Assembly: GCA_963764195.1 (NCBI GenBank)
Contig: CAVXRG010000010.1
Span: forward strand, 1,178,001 to 1,242,000
DNA: 64,000 nt
Direction: 5' to 3'
DNA from: JBDSSS01 sp963764195
GTDB taxonomy: Bacteria; Actinomycetota; Actinomycetes; Actinomycetales; Dermatophilaceae
Shown here: positions 49,297 through 58,508 of the stretch, piece by piece
Layout of the letters: every line of letters starts with the position of its first letter
Position numbering within the stretch: position 1 is the stretch's first letter
Notes under the pieces: generated by a model
What the model was told of the DNA's origin: nothing
Databases searched by the model: none
Seen by the model: only the letters and a program-made list of their open reading frames with translations
Made by a program: the position numbers and the translations under genes

Positions 49297-50894
49297 ACGG
49301 TTTCGGCGGCACGACCGCGTTGCTGCGCCTCGCCGGCCGACGCGACCGGGTGATCGTGCCGGTGTCGGTCCTGGCCCTCACCGCCTTCGTGGCCGGGTCT
49401 GCGCGGGCGACCACCGAGCTCTACCCCGACGTGGCCACGGCCAGCACCGCGCTCGCCACGACGCTGGAGAACCCGGCCCTCGTCGCGATGTACGGGCCGG
49501 TCAGCAGCCTCACCCTCGATGCGTTCGCCACCTTCAAGTCGGTGCTGCTCGGGGCCGTCTTCCTCTGCCTGCTGGCCTTCGTCGTGGTCCGCCGCCACAC
49601 GCGCACGGAGGAGGAGGCCGGTCGCCTCGAGCTGCTCGGCGCCGGGGCCGTCGGGCGCCGGGCGGCCCTCGGCTCGGCCGTCATCCTCGGGACCGCCGCC
49701 GTGCTCGCCACCGCCCTGCTCACCTCAGCCGCCTCCATCGCCGTGGGGCTCGACCCCGCCGGATCGGTCGCGCTCGGGGTGGCCTGGACGATCATCGGCC
49801 TGTCGTGGGTCGGTATCACCGCGGTCTCCGCACAGCTGACCGAGAGCGCTCGTGGCACAGCGGGATTCGCGGTCGGCGCGCTCGGGGTGGCTTTCCTGCT
49901 GAGGGCCGTGGCCGACACCGCCGGTGACACGAGCCCGCTACGCCACCTCGTCTGGCTCTCCCCACTCGGCTGGGGCGAGCGGGTCGCGCCCTACGGGGCC
50001 AACCGCGTCGGCCTGCTCGCCCTCGGACTGATCGCGTATGCCGTCCTGCTCGCCGCCGCCTTCGCGCTCCAGTCCCGACGCGACCTCGGGTCGGGAGTCC
50101 TGGCGAGCCGGCCCGGTCCGGCGCGCGGGACACTCACCTCCGTCGGCGCCCTCAACCGGCGCCTCGTCCGTGGGACCGTCCTCGGCTGGGCCGTCGCGTT
50201 CGGGGTGCTCGGCCTCGCGCTCGGCTCGATCGCCGGCAGCGTCGAGGCCTTCGTCGACTCGCCCGAGACGCTCGACCTGCTCCGCGCGATCGGCGGCGAC
50301 ACGGGATCGGTGGTCGACCTCTACTTCGCCACCGAGCTGCACATCGTCGCCGTCGTCTCCGCCGCGCTCGGGATCGTCCTCGTCAACCGGATCCACACGG
50401 AGGAGGTCTCGGGACGGGCCGAGGCGCTGCTCGCCGGGCCCGTGCCCCGGCGTGTCTGGGCGCGCGGCCTCGTCGTCGCGGCCGTTGTGTCACCGGCGCT
50501 CGTGCTGACCCTCGCAGCGGCCCTGGCCGGGGTGGTCGACGGCCTTCGCACCGGTGACGTGGGCGGCTCGGTGGCCCGCCTCGTCCTCGCGGCCTGGGCC
50601 ACCCTGCCCGCGGTCTGGGTGTGCGTCGCTGTCGCCGTGCTGCTGGTGGGGCACCTGCCCGACCTCACCGGCCTGGCGTGGGCGGCACTCATTGCCTTCT
50701 TCGTCGTCGGGGAATTCGGTGACCTCCTCGGTCTGCCCGCGGTGGTCCGCGCCGTCTCACCCTTCTCACACCTGTCCGCCCTACCCGGGGGCCGGCTCGA
50801 GGTCCTGCCCCTCGTCGTGCTGGTCGCCATCGCGGTCGCGGCCGGTGTCGCGGGGCTGGCCGGGCTGAGCCGTCGTGACCTGCGGACCGACTGA
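49293..50894 (+). CDS. ABC exporter membrane protein (polyketide-exporter type)
   Basis: A 533-residue integral membrane protein with about twelve hydrophobic segments arranged as two similar halves, as in TetB/actinobacterial 'polyketide antibiotic transporter' permeases. RTEEEAGRLELLGAGAVGRR in the first half and HTEEVSGRAEALLAGPVPRR in the second are the duplicated coupling motifs. GTG 49293 overlaps the ATPase stop. It forms a complete exporter with the upstream gene; no biosynthetic gene cluster is adjacent, so self-resistance or multidrug efflux is only a guess. Confidence 0.82.
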   Translation: MNGFGGTTALLRLAGRRDRVIVPVSVLALTAFVAGSARATTELYPDVATASTALATTLENPALVAMYGPVSSLTLDAFATFKSVLLGAVFLCLLAFVVVRRHTRTEEEAGRLELLGAGAVGRRAALGSAVILGTAAVLATALLTSAASIAVGLDPAGSVALGVAWTIIGLSWVGITAVSAQLTESARGTAGFAVGALGVAFLLRAVADTAGDTSPLRHLVWLSPLGWGERVAPYGANRVGLLALGLIAYAVLLAAAFALQSRRDLGSGVLASRPGPARGTLTSVGALNRRLVRGTVLGWAVAFGVLGLALGSIAGSVEAFVDSPETLDLLRAIGGDTGSVVDLYFATELHIVAVVSAALGIVLVNRIHTEEVSGRAEALLAGPVPRRVWARGLVVAAVVSPALVLTLAAALAGVVDGLRTGDVGGSVARLVLAAWATLPAVWVCVAVAVLLVGHLPDLTGLAWAALIAFFVVGEFGDLLGLPAVVRAVSPFSHLSALPGGRLEVLPLVVLVAIAVAAGVAGLAGLSRRDLRTD

Positions 50895-50967
50895 TCGAGG
50901 CGAGGCACCCGGGCACCCGACGGTGCGGCGACCCGTCGGCCCGGCTCGGGTCGATAGCCTGTCGCCC

Positions 50968-52065
50968 ATGGACGCTGGCACCCACATCGACGGCTTCTGG
51001 GCGGTGATCCCCGCCGGCGGGGCGGGGACCCGGCTCTGGCCGCTGTCCCGGCGCCAGTCGCCGAAGTTCCTGCACGACCTCACCGGCTCCGGACAGTCGC
51101 TGCTGCGGGCCACGTGGTCGCGGCTCGAGCCGCTCGTCGGGGACCGCATGCTCGTCGTCACCGGGGCCGCCCACGAGGAGGCGGTGCGGCGCCAGCTGCC
51201 GATGCTCGGGCGCGATGCCGTCGTGGCCGAGCCGAGCGGGCGCGACTCGATGCCGGCCATCGGGCTCGCCGCTGCGCTCCTCGAGCGCCGTGACCCCGCT
51301 GCGGTGCTCGGCTCCTTCGCCGCCGACCACGTCATCACCCACACCGATGCCTTCTACCGAGCGGTCCGCGAGGCCGTAGCCCTGGCCCGCGCGGGCGAGC
51401 TCGTCACGATCGGCATCGAACCCACCTATCCGGCAACCGGATTCGGCTACATCTGCATGGGCGACGCACTGTGCGTTCCCGAGGCACCTCACGGACGCCG
51501 CGTGGAGCAGTTTGTCGAGAAGCCGGACGCGGCCACGGCCCAGGCCTACCTCGACAGCGGCCGCTACCGGTGGAACGCGGGCATGTTCGTCGTCGGCGCC
51601 ACCGTGCTGCTCGAGCTGCTGGCTGCGGGGCACCCCGAGATGGTCGAGCACCTGCGCACCATCGCCGCCGACCCCGCGCGCATGCAGGACCTCTGGCCCG
51701 CCCTGACGAAGATCGCCATCGACCACGCCGTGGCCGAGCCCGCCGCGGCGGCGGGCCGCGTCGCCGTCGTGCCCGCCGACCTCGGCTGGGACGACATCGG
51801 TGACTTCGGGTCGCTGTCCGGGCTCATCCCGGACGCCGACGGACTGCCCGGGGTCAAGGTGATCGGCGAGGCGGACGACGTCGTCAGCATCGACTCGACC
51901 GGGACGGTCGCCACCTCGGGACGCCTCGTGGCTCTCGTCGGCGTCGAGGACGTCGTCGTCATCGACACGCCCGACGCCCTCCTCGTGACGACCCGGGCCC
52001 GCGCCCAGGAGGTCAAACAGGTCGTCGAAGCCCTGCCGCTGCGCGGCCTCACCGCCCTGACCTGA
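50968..52065 (+). CDS. manC: Mannose-1-phosphate guanylyltransferase
   Basis: A 365-residue nucleotidyltransferase making GDP-mannose for glycans. The signature IPAGGAGTRLWPLSRRQSPK lies at residues about 15-34; VEQFVEKPDAATAQAYL and YRWNAGMFVV complete the sugar-1-phosphate site, and PADLGWDDIGDFGSL is the late conserved block. It lacks the C-terminal isomerase domain of bifunctional ManC proteins. TAGCCT (50955-50960) is 7 nt before ATG 50968, and the open frame upstream of that codon is not homologous. It precedes the sugar-acid genes by 39 nt but is functionally distinct. Confidence 0.9.
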   Translation: MDAGTHIDGFWAVIPAGGAGTRLWPLSRRQSPKFLHDLTGSGQSLLRATWSRLEPLVGDRMLVVTGAAHEEAVRRQLPMLGRDAVVAEPSGRDSMPAIGLAAALLERRDPAAVLGSFAADHVITHTDAFYRAVREAVALARAGELVTIGIEPTYPATGFGYICMGDALCVPEAPHGRRVEQFVEKPDAATAQAYLDSGRYRWNAGMFVVGATVLLELLAAGHPEMVEHLRTIAADPARMQDLWPALTKIAIDHAVAEPAAAAGRVAVVPADLGWDDIGDFGSLSGLIPDADGLPGVKVIGEADDVVSIDSTGTVATSGRLVALVGVEDVVVIDTPDALLVTTRARAQEVKQVVEALPLRGLTALT

Positions 52066-52104
52066 TCTGATCGAACCGCCTCACCCCACCCAGAGGAGCA
52101 CGCC

Positions 52105-53823
52105 ATGGACGGTCTGCGAAGCAGCGAGTGGTACGGACCCACGGACCGCAACGGCTATCTCCACCGCGCATGGATGCGCCGGGGGGTGCCCTCGAGCGCC
52201 CTGTCGGGACAGCGCCCCCAGATCGCCATCGCCAACACGGCGTCGGACCTCACGCCGTGCAACATGCACCTCGACGAGGTCGCCGAGTCGGTCAAGCACG
52301 GGGTCTACGAGATGGGTGGGGTGCCGCTCAACCTGCCCGTGGTGTCGCTGGGGGAGACGCTCGTGCGCCCCACCGCGATGCTCTGGCGCAACATGGCGGC
52401 GATGGCGATGGAGGAGATGTTCCGGGCCAACCCGATCGACGGCCTCGTCCTGCTCGGCGGGTGCGACAAGACGATCCCCGCCCTGCTCATGGCCGCCGCG
52501 TCCGTCGGGATCCCGGCCGTCGTCGTCCCCGGCGGCCCGATGCTCAACGGGACCTTCCGGGGCCGGCCCCTCGGCTGCGGCACCGACGTCTGGCGCCTCA
52601 GCGAGGAGGTCCGGGCCGGGACGCTGTCGGAGGAGTCCTTCCTGCGCAGCGAGTCCTCGATGATCCGGAGCAAGGGCCACTGCAACACGATGGGGACGGC
52701 CTCGACGATGGCCGTCATGGCCGAGGCCCTCGGCACGACGCTCCCGGGGCTCGCCGGGACGCCGGCAGCGGACTCGCGCCTGCTCGAGGGTGCCCACGAG
52801 TCGGGACGCCTCGCCGTCGAGATGGTGCAGGAGGGCCGCGTCATCGGTGACGTCCTCACGTCAGGGTCGTTCACCAACGCGATCGTGGCGCTCGCCGCCG
52901 TCGGCGGGTCGACCAACGCGGTCGTCCACCTGCTCGCCATCGCCGGGCGGCTCGGCATCGAGCTCACCCTCGACGACTTCGACCGCGTCGGGGCCGCCGT
53001 GCCGCTGCTCGTCAACCTCCAGCCGGCCGGGGAGTTCCTCATGGAGGACCTCTTCCGGGCCGGCGGCCTGCTCGCGGTGCTCACCCAGGTGCGCGACCTG
53101 CTCGACCCCACCCCGATCACCGTGACCGGCCGGCCCCTCGTCGACTACCTCGTCGACCAGCCGGTCTGGGACGAGACGGTCATCAGCGTGCGGGAGCGCC
53201 CGCTGCTGGCCGACGCGGGCATCGCCGTCCTGCGCGGCAACCTCGCCCCGCGCGGGGCGATCGTCAAGCCGGCCGCCGCGTCGCCGCACCTGCTCACGCA
53301 CCGCGGCCCGGCCGTCGTCTTCGACTCGGTCGAGGACCTCCACGCCCGGATCGACTCCCCCGACCTCGCCGTCACCGCCGACTCGGTGCTCGTCCTGCGC
53401 GGGTGCGGGCCGGTGGGCTACCCCGGCATGCCGGAGGTCGCGAATCTCCCACTCCCCCAACGGCTGCTGCAGCAGGGCGTTCGCGACATGGTGCGGATCT
53501 GCGACGGCCGGATGAGCGGGACGGCATACGGCACCGTCGTGCTCCACGTCGCCCCCGAGGCCGCCGCCGGCGGGCTGCTCGCCCTCGTCCAGGACGGGGA
53601 CATCATCGAGCTCGACGTGCCGGGCCGACGGCTGCACCTCGACGTCCCCGACGACGAGCTCGCCCGACGGACCCCGGCCCGACCACTCGTCGAGGGGTAT
53701 GCCGCGCCCCGACGCGGATGGGAGCGCCTCTACGTCGACCACGTGCAGCAGGCCGACACGGGGGCCGACCTCGACTTCCTCGTCGGAGCCACCGGACCGG
53801 GGGTGGCCCGTGAGTCGCACTGA
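52105..53823 (+). CDS. IlvD/Edd-family sugar-acid dehydratase
   Basis: A 572-residue Fe-S dehydratase. Cluster cysteines are seen in TPCNMHLDEVAE, LGGCDKTIPALLMAA and KGHCNTMGTASTM. The subfamily resembles D-xylonate, L-arabonate and galactonate dehydratases more than IlvD, judging from MLNGTFRGRPLGCGTD and the short C-terminus. It should convert a pentonate (or hexonate) to its 2-keto-3-deoxy derivative. GAGGAG lies 6-7 nt before the ATG. The following two genes overlap in sequence and encode the further steps of an oxidative sugar-acid route. Confidence 0.86.
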   Translation: MDGLRSSEWYGPTDRNGYLHRAWMRRGVPSSALSGQRPQIAIANTASDLTPCNMHLDEVAESVKHGVYEMGGVPLNLPVVSLGETLVRPTAMLWRNMAAMAMEEMFRANPIDGLVLLGGCDKTIPALLMAAASVGIPAVVVPGGPMLNGTFRGRPLGCGTDVWRLSEEVRAGTLSEESFLRSESSMIRSKGHCNTMGTASTMAVMAEALGTTLPGLAGTPAADSRLLEGAHESGRLAVEMVQEGRVIGDVLTSGSFTNAIVALAAVGGSTNAVVHLLAIAGRLGIELTLDDFDRVGAAVPLLVNLQPAGEFLMEDLFRAGGLLAVLTQVRDLLDPTPITVTGRPLVDYLVDQPVWDETVISVRERPLLADAGIAVLRGNLAPRGAIVKPAAASPHLLTHRGPAVVFDSVEDLHARIDSPDLAVTADSVLVLRGCGPVGYPGMPEVANLPLPQRLLQQGVRDMVRICDGRMSGTAYGTVVLHVAPEAAAGGLLALVQDGDIIELDVPGRRLHLDVPDDELARRTPARPLVEGYAAPRRGWERLYVDHVQQADTGADLDFLVGATGPGVARESH

Positions 53824-54721
53824 CGCCGTGGTCGGTTCGCTGCGACGCGTCGCCACGCCGGAGGGTCCCTGCTGGCTCGTGCGCGGACCCGACGGCGACC
53901 AGCTGGTGCCCGGTGGCCTGAAGGACCTGCTCTCGCTGTCGCTCGAGGACGCCCGGGCGGTGATGGCTGCAGCGCCACCCACCCACGTGACCGGGGAGGT
54001 CCTCGCTCCGGTCGACGAGCAGGAGGTCTGGGCCTCCGGGGTCACCTACGCGCGCAGCCGGGACGAGCGGATGGCTGAGTCGGCGAGCGCCTCCGTCTAT
54101 GACACGGTGTATGCCGCTCGCCGGCCCGAGCTGTTCTTCAAGGCACCCGCGTGGCGCGTCGTCGGACCGGGCCGCCCTGTCGGGATCCGGGCCGACTCGG
54201 GCTGGGACGTGCCGGAGCCGGAGCTGGCGCTCGTCTTCACCAGCGCCGGCGAGCTGTTCGGCTACGTGCCCGGCAACGACATGAGCAGCCGCTCGATCGA
54301 GGGCGAGAACCCGCTCTACCTGCCGCAGGCCAAGGTCTACGACGGCGCGTGCGCCCTCGGGCCCGCGATCGTGCCCGTCTGGGCCGCCGCGGAGCCGTTC
54401 GCCATCGAGCTCACCGTCGAGCGGGCCGGCGAGGTCGCCGTCCACGCCACCACCGACACGGGCCAGCTGACCCGGTCGGCCGCAGACCTCGGCGCGTGGC
54501 TGATGGCGGCCATGCACTTCCCGGCCGGCGTCATCCTGCTGACCGGTACCGGCATCGTGCCGGACGAGACCTTCTCGCTGCGTGCGGACGACGTCGTCAC
54601 CGTGGCCATCGACGGCCTCGGCGCCCTGACCAACCCCGTGCGCGTCGTCGGCCGCGACCTGCCCGACCTGCCCGACCTGCCCGACCTGCCCGCCCAGCCC
54701 GATGACGGAGGAGCACGATGA
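53810..54721 (+). CDS. Fumarylacetoacetate hydrolase-family protein
   Basis: A 303-residue protein starting at GTG 53810, inside the end of the dehydratase gene (14-nt overlap). The FAH fold is shown by WASGVTYARSRDERM, RPELFFKA, WDVPEPELALVF and the metal-site GYVPGNDMSSRSIEGENPLY. In sugar-acid operons FAH-family enzymes act as 2-keto-3-deoxy-pentonate dehydratases or diketo-acid hydrolases; either is possible here. The C-terminus contains a 9-bp codon repeat giving Leu-Pro-Asp several times (54661-54687). The next gene overlaps its stop. Confidence 0.85.
   Translation: MSRTDAVVGSLRRVATPEGPCWLVRGPDGDQLVPGGLKDLLSLSLEDARAVMAAAPPTHVTGEVLAPVDEQEVWASGVTYARSRDERMAESASASVYDTVYAARRPELFFKAPAWRVVGPGRPVGIRADSGWDVPEPELALVFTSAGELFGYVPGNDMSSRSIEGENPLYLPQAKVYDGACALGPAIVPVWAAAEPFAIELTVERAGEVAVHATTDTGQLTRSAADLGAWLMAAMHFPAGVILLTGTGIVPDETFSLRADDVVTVAIDGLGALTNPVRVVGRDLPDLPDLPDLPAQPDDGGAR
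54661..54687. repeat. 9-bp tandem repeat at the end of the FAH-family gene
   Basis: Three exact copies of GCCCGACCT, in frame, with degenerate copies on both sides, encode a Leu-Pro-Asp tail. It resembles the three-codon repeat in the cyclase gene. Confidence 0.7.
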
Positions 54722-56227
54722 CGACGACCTTGACCACGGACCACGCCGACGGCGATGACCCGCAGGCGACGCTCGACCCCCTGCTCGAGGCGGCGGCGGC
54801 GGCCGCGCCGGCGCTCGCCGCATCGGCCCCGAGCGAGCGTGCGGGCTGGCTCCGCGCGGTCGCCTCCGCCCTCGAGGACGCAGAACCCACCCTGCTGCCG
54901 CTCGCGCAGCAGGAGTCCCACCTGCCGGAGGCCCGCCTCACCGGCGAGCTCGCCCGCACCTGCTTCCAGCTCCGCCTCCTCGCCGACGAGATCACGCTCG
55001 GCGGCTACCTGGGGGCGACCATCGACCACGCCGACCCCGACTGGGGTATGGGGCCCCGGCCGGACCTTCGCCGGATGATGCGTCCCCTCGGGCCGGTCGC
55101 GGTGTGGGCGGCCAGCAACTTCCCGTTCGCCTTCAGCGTGGCCGGGGGTGACACGGCATCCGCCCTCGCTGCCGGCTGCCCCGTCGTGCTCGTGGCCCAC
55201 CCCGGGCACCCGACGCTGTCCGACGCGACGGCCGAGGTCGTCACCGGGGCTCTCACGCGGGCCGGGGCGCCGGACGGGACCTTCGCGATGACGCGCGGCC
55301 TCGAGACCGGCCAGGCGCTCATCCAGGATCCCCGCGTCACGGCCGGTGCGTTCACCGGGTCGCTCGGTGGCGGCCGGGCCCTCTTCGACCTCGCCGTCTC
55401 CCGACCGGTGCCGATCCCGTTCTACGGCGAGCTCGGCAGCGTCAACCCTGCCTTCGTCACCCGGGGAGCCTCGGAAGGTCGCCCGGCCGAGGTCGCCGAC
55501 GGGTTCGTCGCGTCGATGACGATGGGGGCGGGCCAGTTCTGCACCAAGCCGGGCCTGCTCGTCCTGCCGCGCGGGTCCGCGGTCATCGACCTCGTCGCCG
55601 AGCGCATCGCCGCGATGGACGGTGGCCCGCTGCTCAACGACAAGATCCGGGAAGGCTACGGGTCAGCCCTGTCCGCCCTGGCCGGCCGCGACGGTGTGGA
55701 GGTCGCCGCCGGCAGCAGCACCCCCGCCGACGAGCCGGCACCGACGGTCCTGCGCTCGACGGCGGCGGCCCTGCTCGCGGACGACCGGCTGGCCCACGAG
55801 GTCTTCGGCCCGGCCGCCCTCGTGCGTCGAGTACGGCGACGAGGAGCGAGCTGGTCGCGGTCGCGTCAAGTCCGTCGCCGGGCAGCTCACGGCGACGGTG
55901 TGCGGCAGGACGCGGACGACGCCGTGGTCGACCGCGCTGCTCACCACGCTGGCCGGTCGGGCCGGACGCGTCCTGCTCAACGGGTGGCCGACCGGGGTGA
56001 CCGTCTCCTACGCCCAGCAGCACGGCGGCCCCTACCCCGCGACGACGGCCGTGGGCACGACCTCGGTGGGGACGGCGGCGATCGGTCGGTTCCTGCGTCC
56101 CGTGGCCTACCAGGGCGTCCCGGAGGCGCTCCTGCCGCCCGCCCTGCAGGACGCCAACCCGTGGGGGATCCCCCGGCGGGTCGACGGGCGAGACGTCGCT
56201 GGGGACGCCGCTCAGTCGCGACCGTAG
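54718..56227 (+). pseudogene. Aldehyde dehydrogenase (KGSA-dehydrogenase type), frameshifted
   Basis: The first 370 codons encode a good aldehyde dehydrogenase of the 2-ketoglutarate semialdehyde type (RRMMRPLGPVAVWAASNFPF, FYGELGSVNPAFVT with the Glu base, GAGQFCTKPG with the nucleophile Cys). After HEVFGPAALV homology jumps frame at about 55825 (VEYGDEE), again near 55847 (ELVAVAS), back near 55869 (VAGQLTATV), again near 55900 (RQDADDAVVDR) and back near 55937 (LLTTLAGRAGRVLLNGWPTG), which runs to the stop at 56227. Several small indels therefore lie within about 115 bp. Either the gene is recently broken or this stretch is poorly sequenced. The cofactor and catalytic residues are all upstream of the damage. 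Confidence 0.82.
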
Positions 56228-57378
56228 ATGTCGCGGGTGTAGACCTTGTCGGCCACGTCGGCGAGGTGGACGTCGTGCCGGTTCGCGACGATGACGTCGG
56301 CCGTCGCGGTGAACTCCGCGAGGTCGCGGATGACGCGGGAGTGGTAGAACTCGTCGTCCTCGAGCGCCGGCTCGTAGACGACCACCTCGATGCCCTTGGC
56401 CTTGATCCGCTTCATGATCCCCTGGATGCTCGAGGACCTGAAGTTGTCGGACTCCGACTTCATCACGAGGCGGTACATCCCGACCACCTCCGGCTCGCGC
56501 GCGAGGATGTCGCGGGCGATGAAGTCCTTGCGCGTCGCGTTGGAGTCGACGATGGCGTGGATGAGGTTCTGCGGGACCTCGTTGTAGTTGGCGAGCAGCT
56601 GCCTGGTGTCCTTGGGCAGGCAGTACCCGCCGTAACCGAAGGACGGGTTGTTGTAGTGCGACCCGATCCGGGGGTCGAGCCCGACCCCCTCGATGATCGA
56701 GCGGGTGTCGAGACCGTGCGACACGGCATACGTGTCGAGCTCGTTGAAGTAGGCGACGCGCATCGCGAGGTAGGTGTTGGCGAAGAGCTTGATCGCCTCG
56801 GCCTCGGCCGACTCGGTGAACAGGACGGGGACGTCCGGGTCCTCGGACCCCTCGACGAGGAGGCGCGCGAACTCCCGGGCCTGGTCGCTCTTGCCCCCGA
56901 CGACGATGCGGCTCGGGTGGAGGTTGTCCCACAGCGCCCGACCCTCGCGGAGGAACTCGGGCGCGAAGAGGATGCGTCCGGAGGGGAACTCTGCGCGCAT
57001 GCGCTCCGTGAAGCCCACCGGGATCGTCGAGCGGATGACGATCGTCGTGTCCGGCGCGGCGGCGAGGGCCGCCGCGATGACGGTCTCGACCGAGCTCGTG
57101 TCGAAGAAGTTCGTGTCGGGGTCGTAGTCGGTGGGGGTCGCCACGACGACGAACTCCGCGCCGTCGTAGGCGGCTGCCGCGTCGGTCGTCGCGGTGAGCG
57201 CGATCTCACCGAGCGCCAGCCGCTCCTCGATGTCGGCGTCGACGATGGGCGAGCGCCCGGCGTTGACGAGCGCGACCCGGTCGGGGTCGAGCTCGAGGGC
57301 GACGACGTCGGCACCCCCCGCGAGGATGATGGCGTTGGACAGGCCCACATAGCCGAGGCCGACGACGGTGATCTTCAT
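56212..57378 (-). CDS. ugd: UDP-glucose 6-dehydrogenase
   Basis: A 388-residue NAD enzyme oxidising UDP-glucose to UDP-glucuronate for envelope polysaccharide. It shows the Rossmann motif VVGLGYVGLSNAIILA, VATPTDYDPDTNFFD, VIRSTIPVGF, APEFLREGRALWD, and the catalytic Cys in YGGYCLPKD near residue 253. The short PTDYD form is like that of group-1 bacterial enzymes. TAGGCT (57385-57390) lies 6 nt before the ATG. The 3' end overlaps the broken aldehyde dehydrogenase gene by 16 nt. No partner polysaccharide genes are adjacent apart from manC 5 kb away. Confidence 0.92.
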   Translation of the reverse strand: MKITVVGLGYVGLSNAIILAGGADVVALELDPDRVALVNAGRSPIVDADIEERLALGEIALTATTDAAAAYDGAEFVVVATPTDYDPDTNFFDTSSVETVIAAALAAAPDTTIVIRSTIPVGFTERMRAEFPSGRILFAPEFLREGRALWDNLHPSRIVVGGKSDQAREFARLLVEGSEDPDVPVLFTESAEAEAIKLFANTYLAMRVAYFNELDTYAVSHGLDTRSIIEGVGLDPRIGSHYNNPSFGYGGYCLPKDTRQLLANYNEVPQNLIHAIVDSNATRKDFIARDILAREPEVVGMYRLVMKSESDNFRSSSIQGIMKRIKAKGIEVVVYEPALEDDEFYHSRVIRDLAEFTATADVIVANRHDVHLADVADKVYTRDIYGRD

Positions 57379-57436
57379 GCCCGCAGCCTAGGGGCTGAGC
57401 CGGGGCAAACCATGACGCGTCGGGCCATCGTCGGGC

Positions 57437-58408
57437 TCAGCCCACCGGGCCGACGCCCGTGGCCTGCTCGACGAAGGCCCGGAAGCGCGCCACGTCGGCG
57501 GCGGTCTCCACCCCCACCGGTGCGTAGTGCGCGGGGCGGGGCCGGCGGTCGTGCCAGAGCTGGCCCGAGCCGAGGTCGTCGTCCGTGGCGGTCAGCCACA
57601 CGGTGGTGTCCGCTCCCGACTCGGCGTCGCGGAGCAACGGTCGCACGAGCGAGGCGAAACGCGGCAGGGAGTCGGTGATCCCGGGGGTCGAGGCCCACCC
57701 CGGGTGGGTCGAGGCCACGGCGACACCGCGACCGGCGAGGTCGGCCGCCCAGCAGCGGGCGAGCACGATCTGCATGCGCTTGGTCCGGGCGTATGCGGTC
57801 ACGCCCGAGTAGTCGTCGGCCGGCACGGCATACTCCGGGTCGGCGACGGCGAGCCGCTGGCCGTAGGCGCCACCAGAAGTGACGACGACGACGCGGCCCC
57901 CGCCGAGGACGTCGGCGAGGCCGTGGGTCAGCACGTGCGGGCCGAGCACGTGGGTGGCGAGGGCGAGCTCGTGACCCTCACTCGTCTCCGTGCGCTCGCG
58001 GGGCAGGACCCCGGCGTTGTGGACGAGGGCGTGCAGTCGCGGGACGCGCGCGGCGAAGTCGGCGGCGAACGCACGCGTCGCCGCGAGGTCGCTGACGTCG
58101 GCGACGTCGGTGTGGACGGTCGCGTCCGGGACCCGCCGCAGCAGCTCCTCCCGGGCCGTGTCGAGGCGGCCTGCGTCCCGGCCGGTGACGTGGACCGTCG
58201 CGCCCAGCCGGGCCACCCCGGCGGCGGTGGCGAGGCCGAGCCCTCCGGTCGCGCCGGTGACGAGGACGTGCCGGCCGGCCAGGGCGTGGGCGGCGGGATC
58301 CGCGGGCCACCAGCGGCGCCGCAGGGCCGGGCCGACCCTCGTGTAACCAAGGACGAGAGACTTGTCCATGGCCCAGTCGAGCGCGGACTCGGCACGGCGG
58401 GGACTCAT
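57437..58408 (-). CDS. Short-chain dehydrogenase/reductase
   Basis: A 323-residue SDR. The NAD(P) motif VLVTGATGGLGLATAAGVA begins near residue 45; HNAGVL, the Ser in VVVTSGGAYG and the Tyr-x3-Lys in YARTKRM form the catalytic set. The N-terminal 40 residues (MSPRRAESALDWAMDKSLVLGYTRVGPALR) resemble those of retinol-dehydrogenase-like SDRs in actinobacteria. Substrate unknown. ATG 58408 is chosen because TACAGT (58415-58420) sits 6 nt upstream; the longer open frame has no support. Divergent from sdhC by 100 nt. Confidence 0.87.
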   Translation of the reverse strand: MSPRRAESALDWAMDKSLVLGYTRVGPALRRRWWPADPAAHALAGRHVLVTGATGGLGLATAAGVARLGATVHVTGRDAGRLDTAREELLRRVPDATVHTDVADVSDLAATRAFAADFAARVPRLHALVHNAGVLPRERTETSEGHELALATHVLGPHVLTHGLADVLGGGRVVVVTSGGAYGQRLAVADPEYAVPADDYSGVTAYARTKRMQIVLARCWAADLAGRGVAVASTHPGWASTPGITDSLPRFASLVRPLLRDAESGADTTVWLTATDDDLGSGQLWHDRRPRPAHYAPVGVETAADVARFRAFVEQATGVGPVG

Positions 58409-58508
58409 GGCGTCACTGTAGGGGCCCGCGTGGGTGCAAAAAGTCACACTGCTGCGGTACCCGTCAGTAGGAGTCGGGCCGCGGAGCCGTGCCAGATAGG
58501 GTGAAAAC

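Noticed and set aside
55825..55937. Programmed frameshifting in the aldehyde dehydrogenase gene
   Set aside because: At least four changes in different directions within 115 bp, with no slippery heptamer or stimulatory structure; error or decay explains it better.
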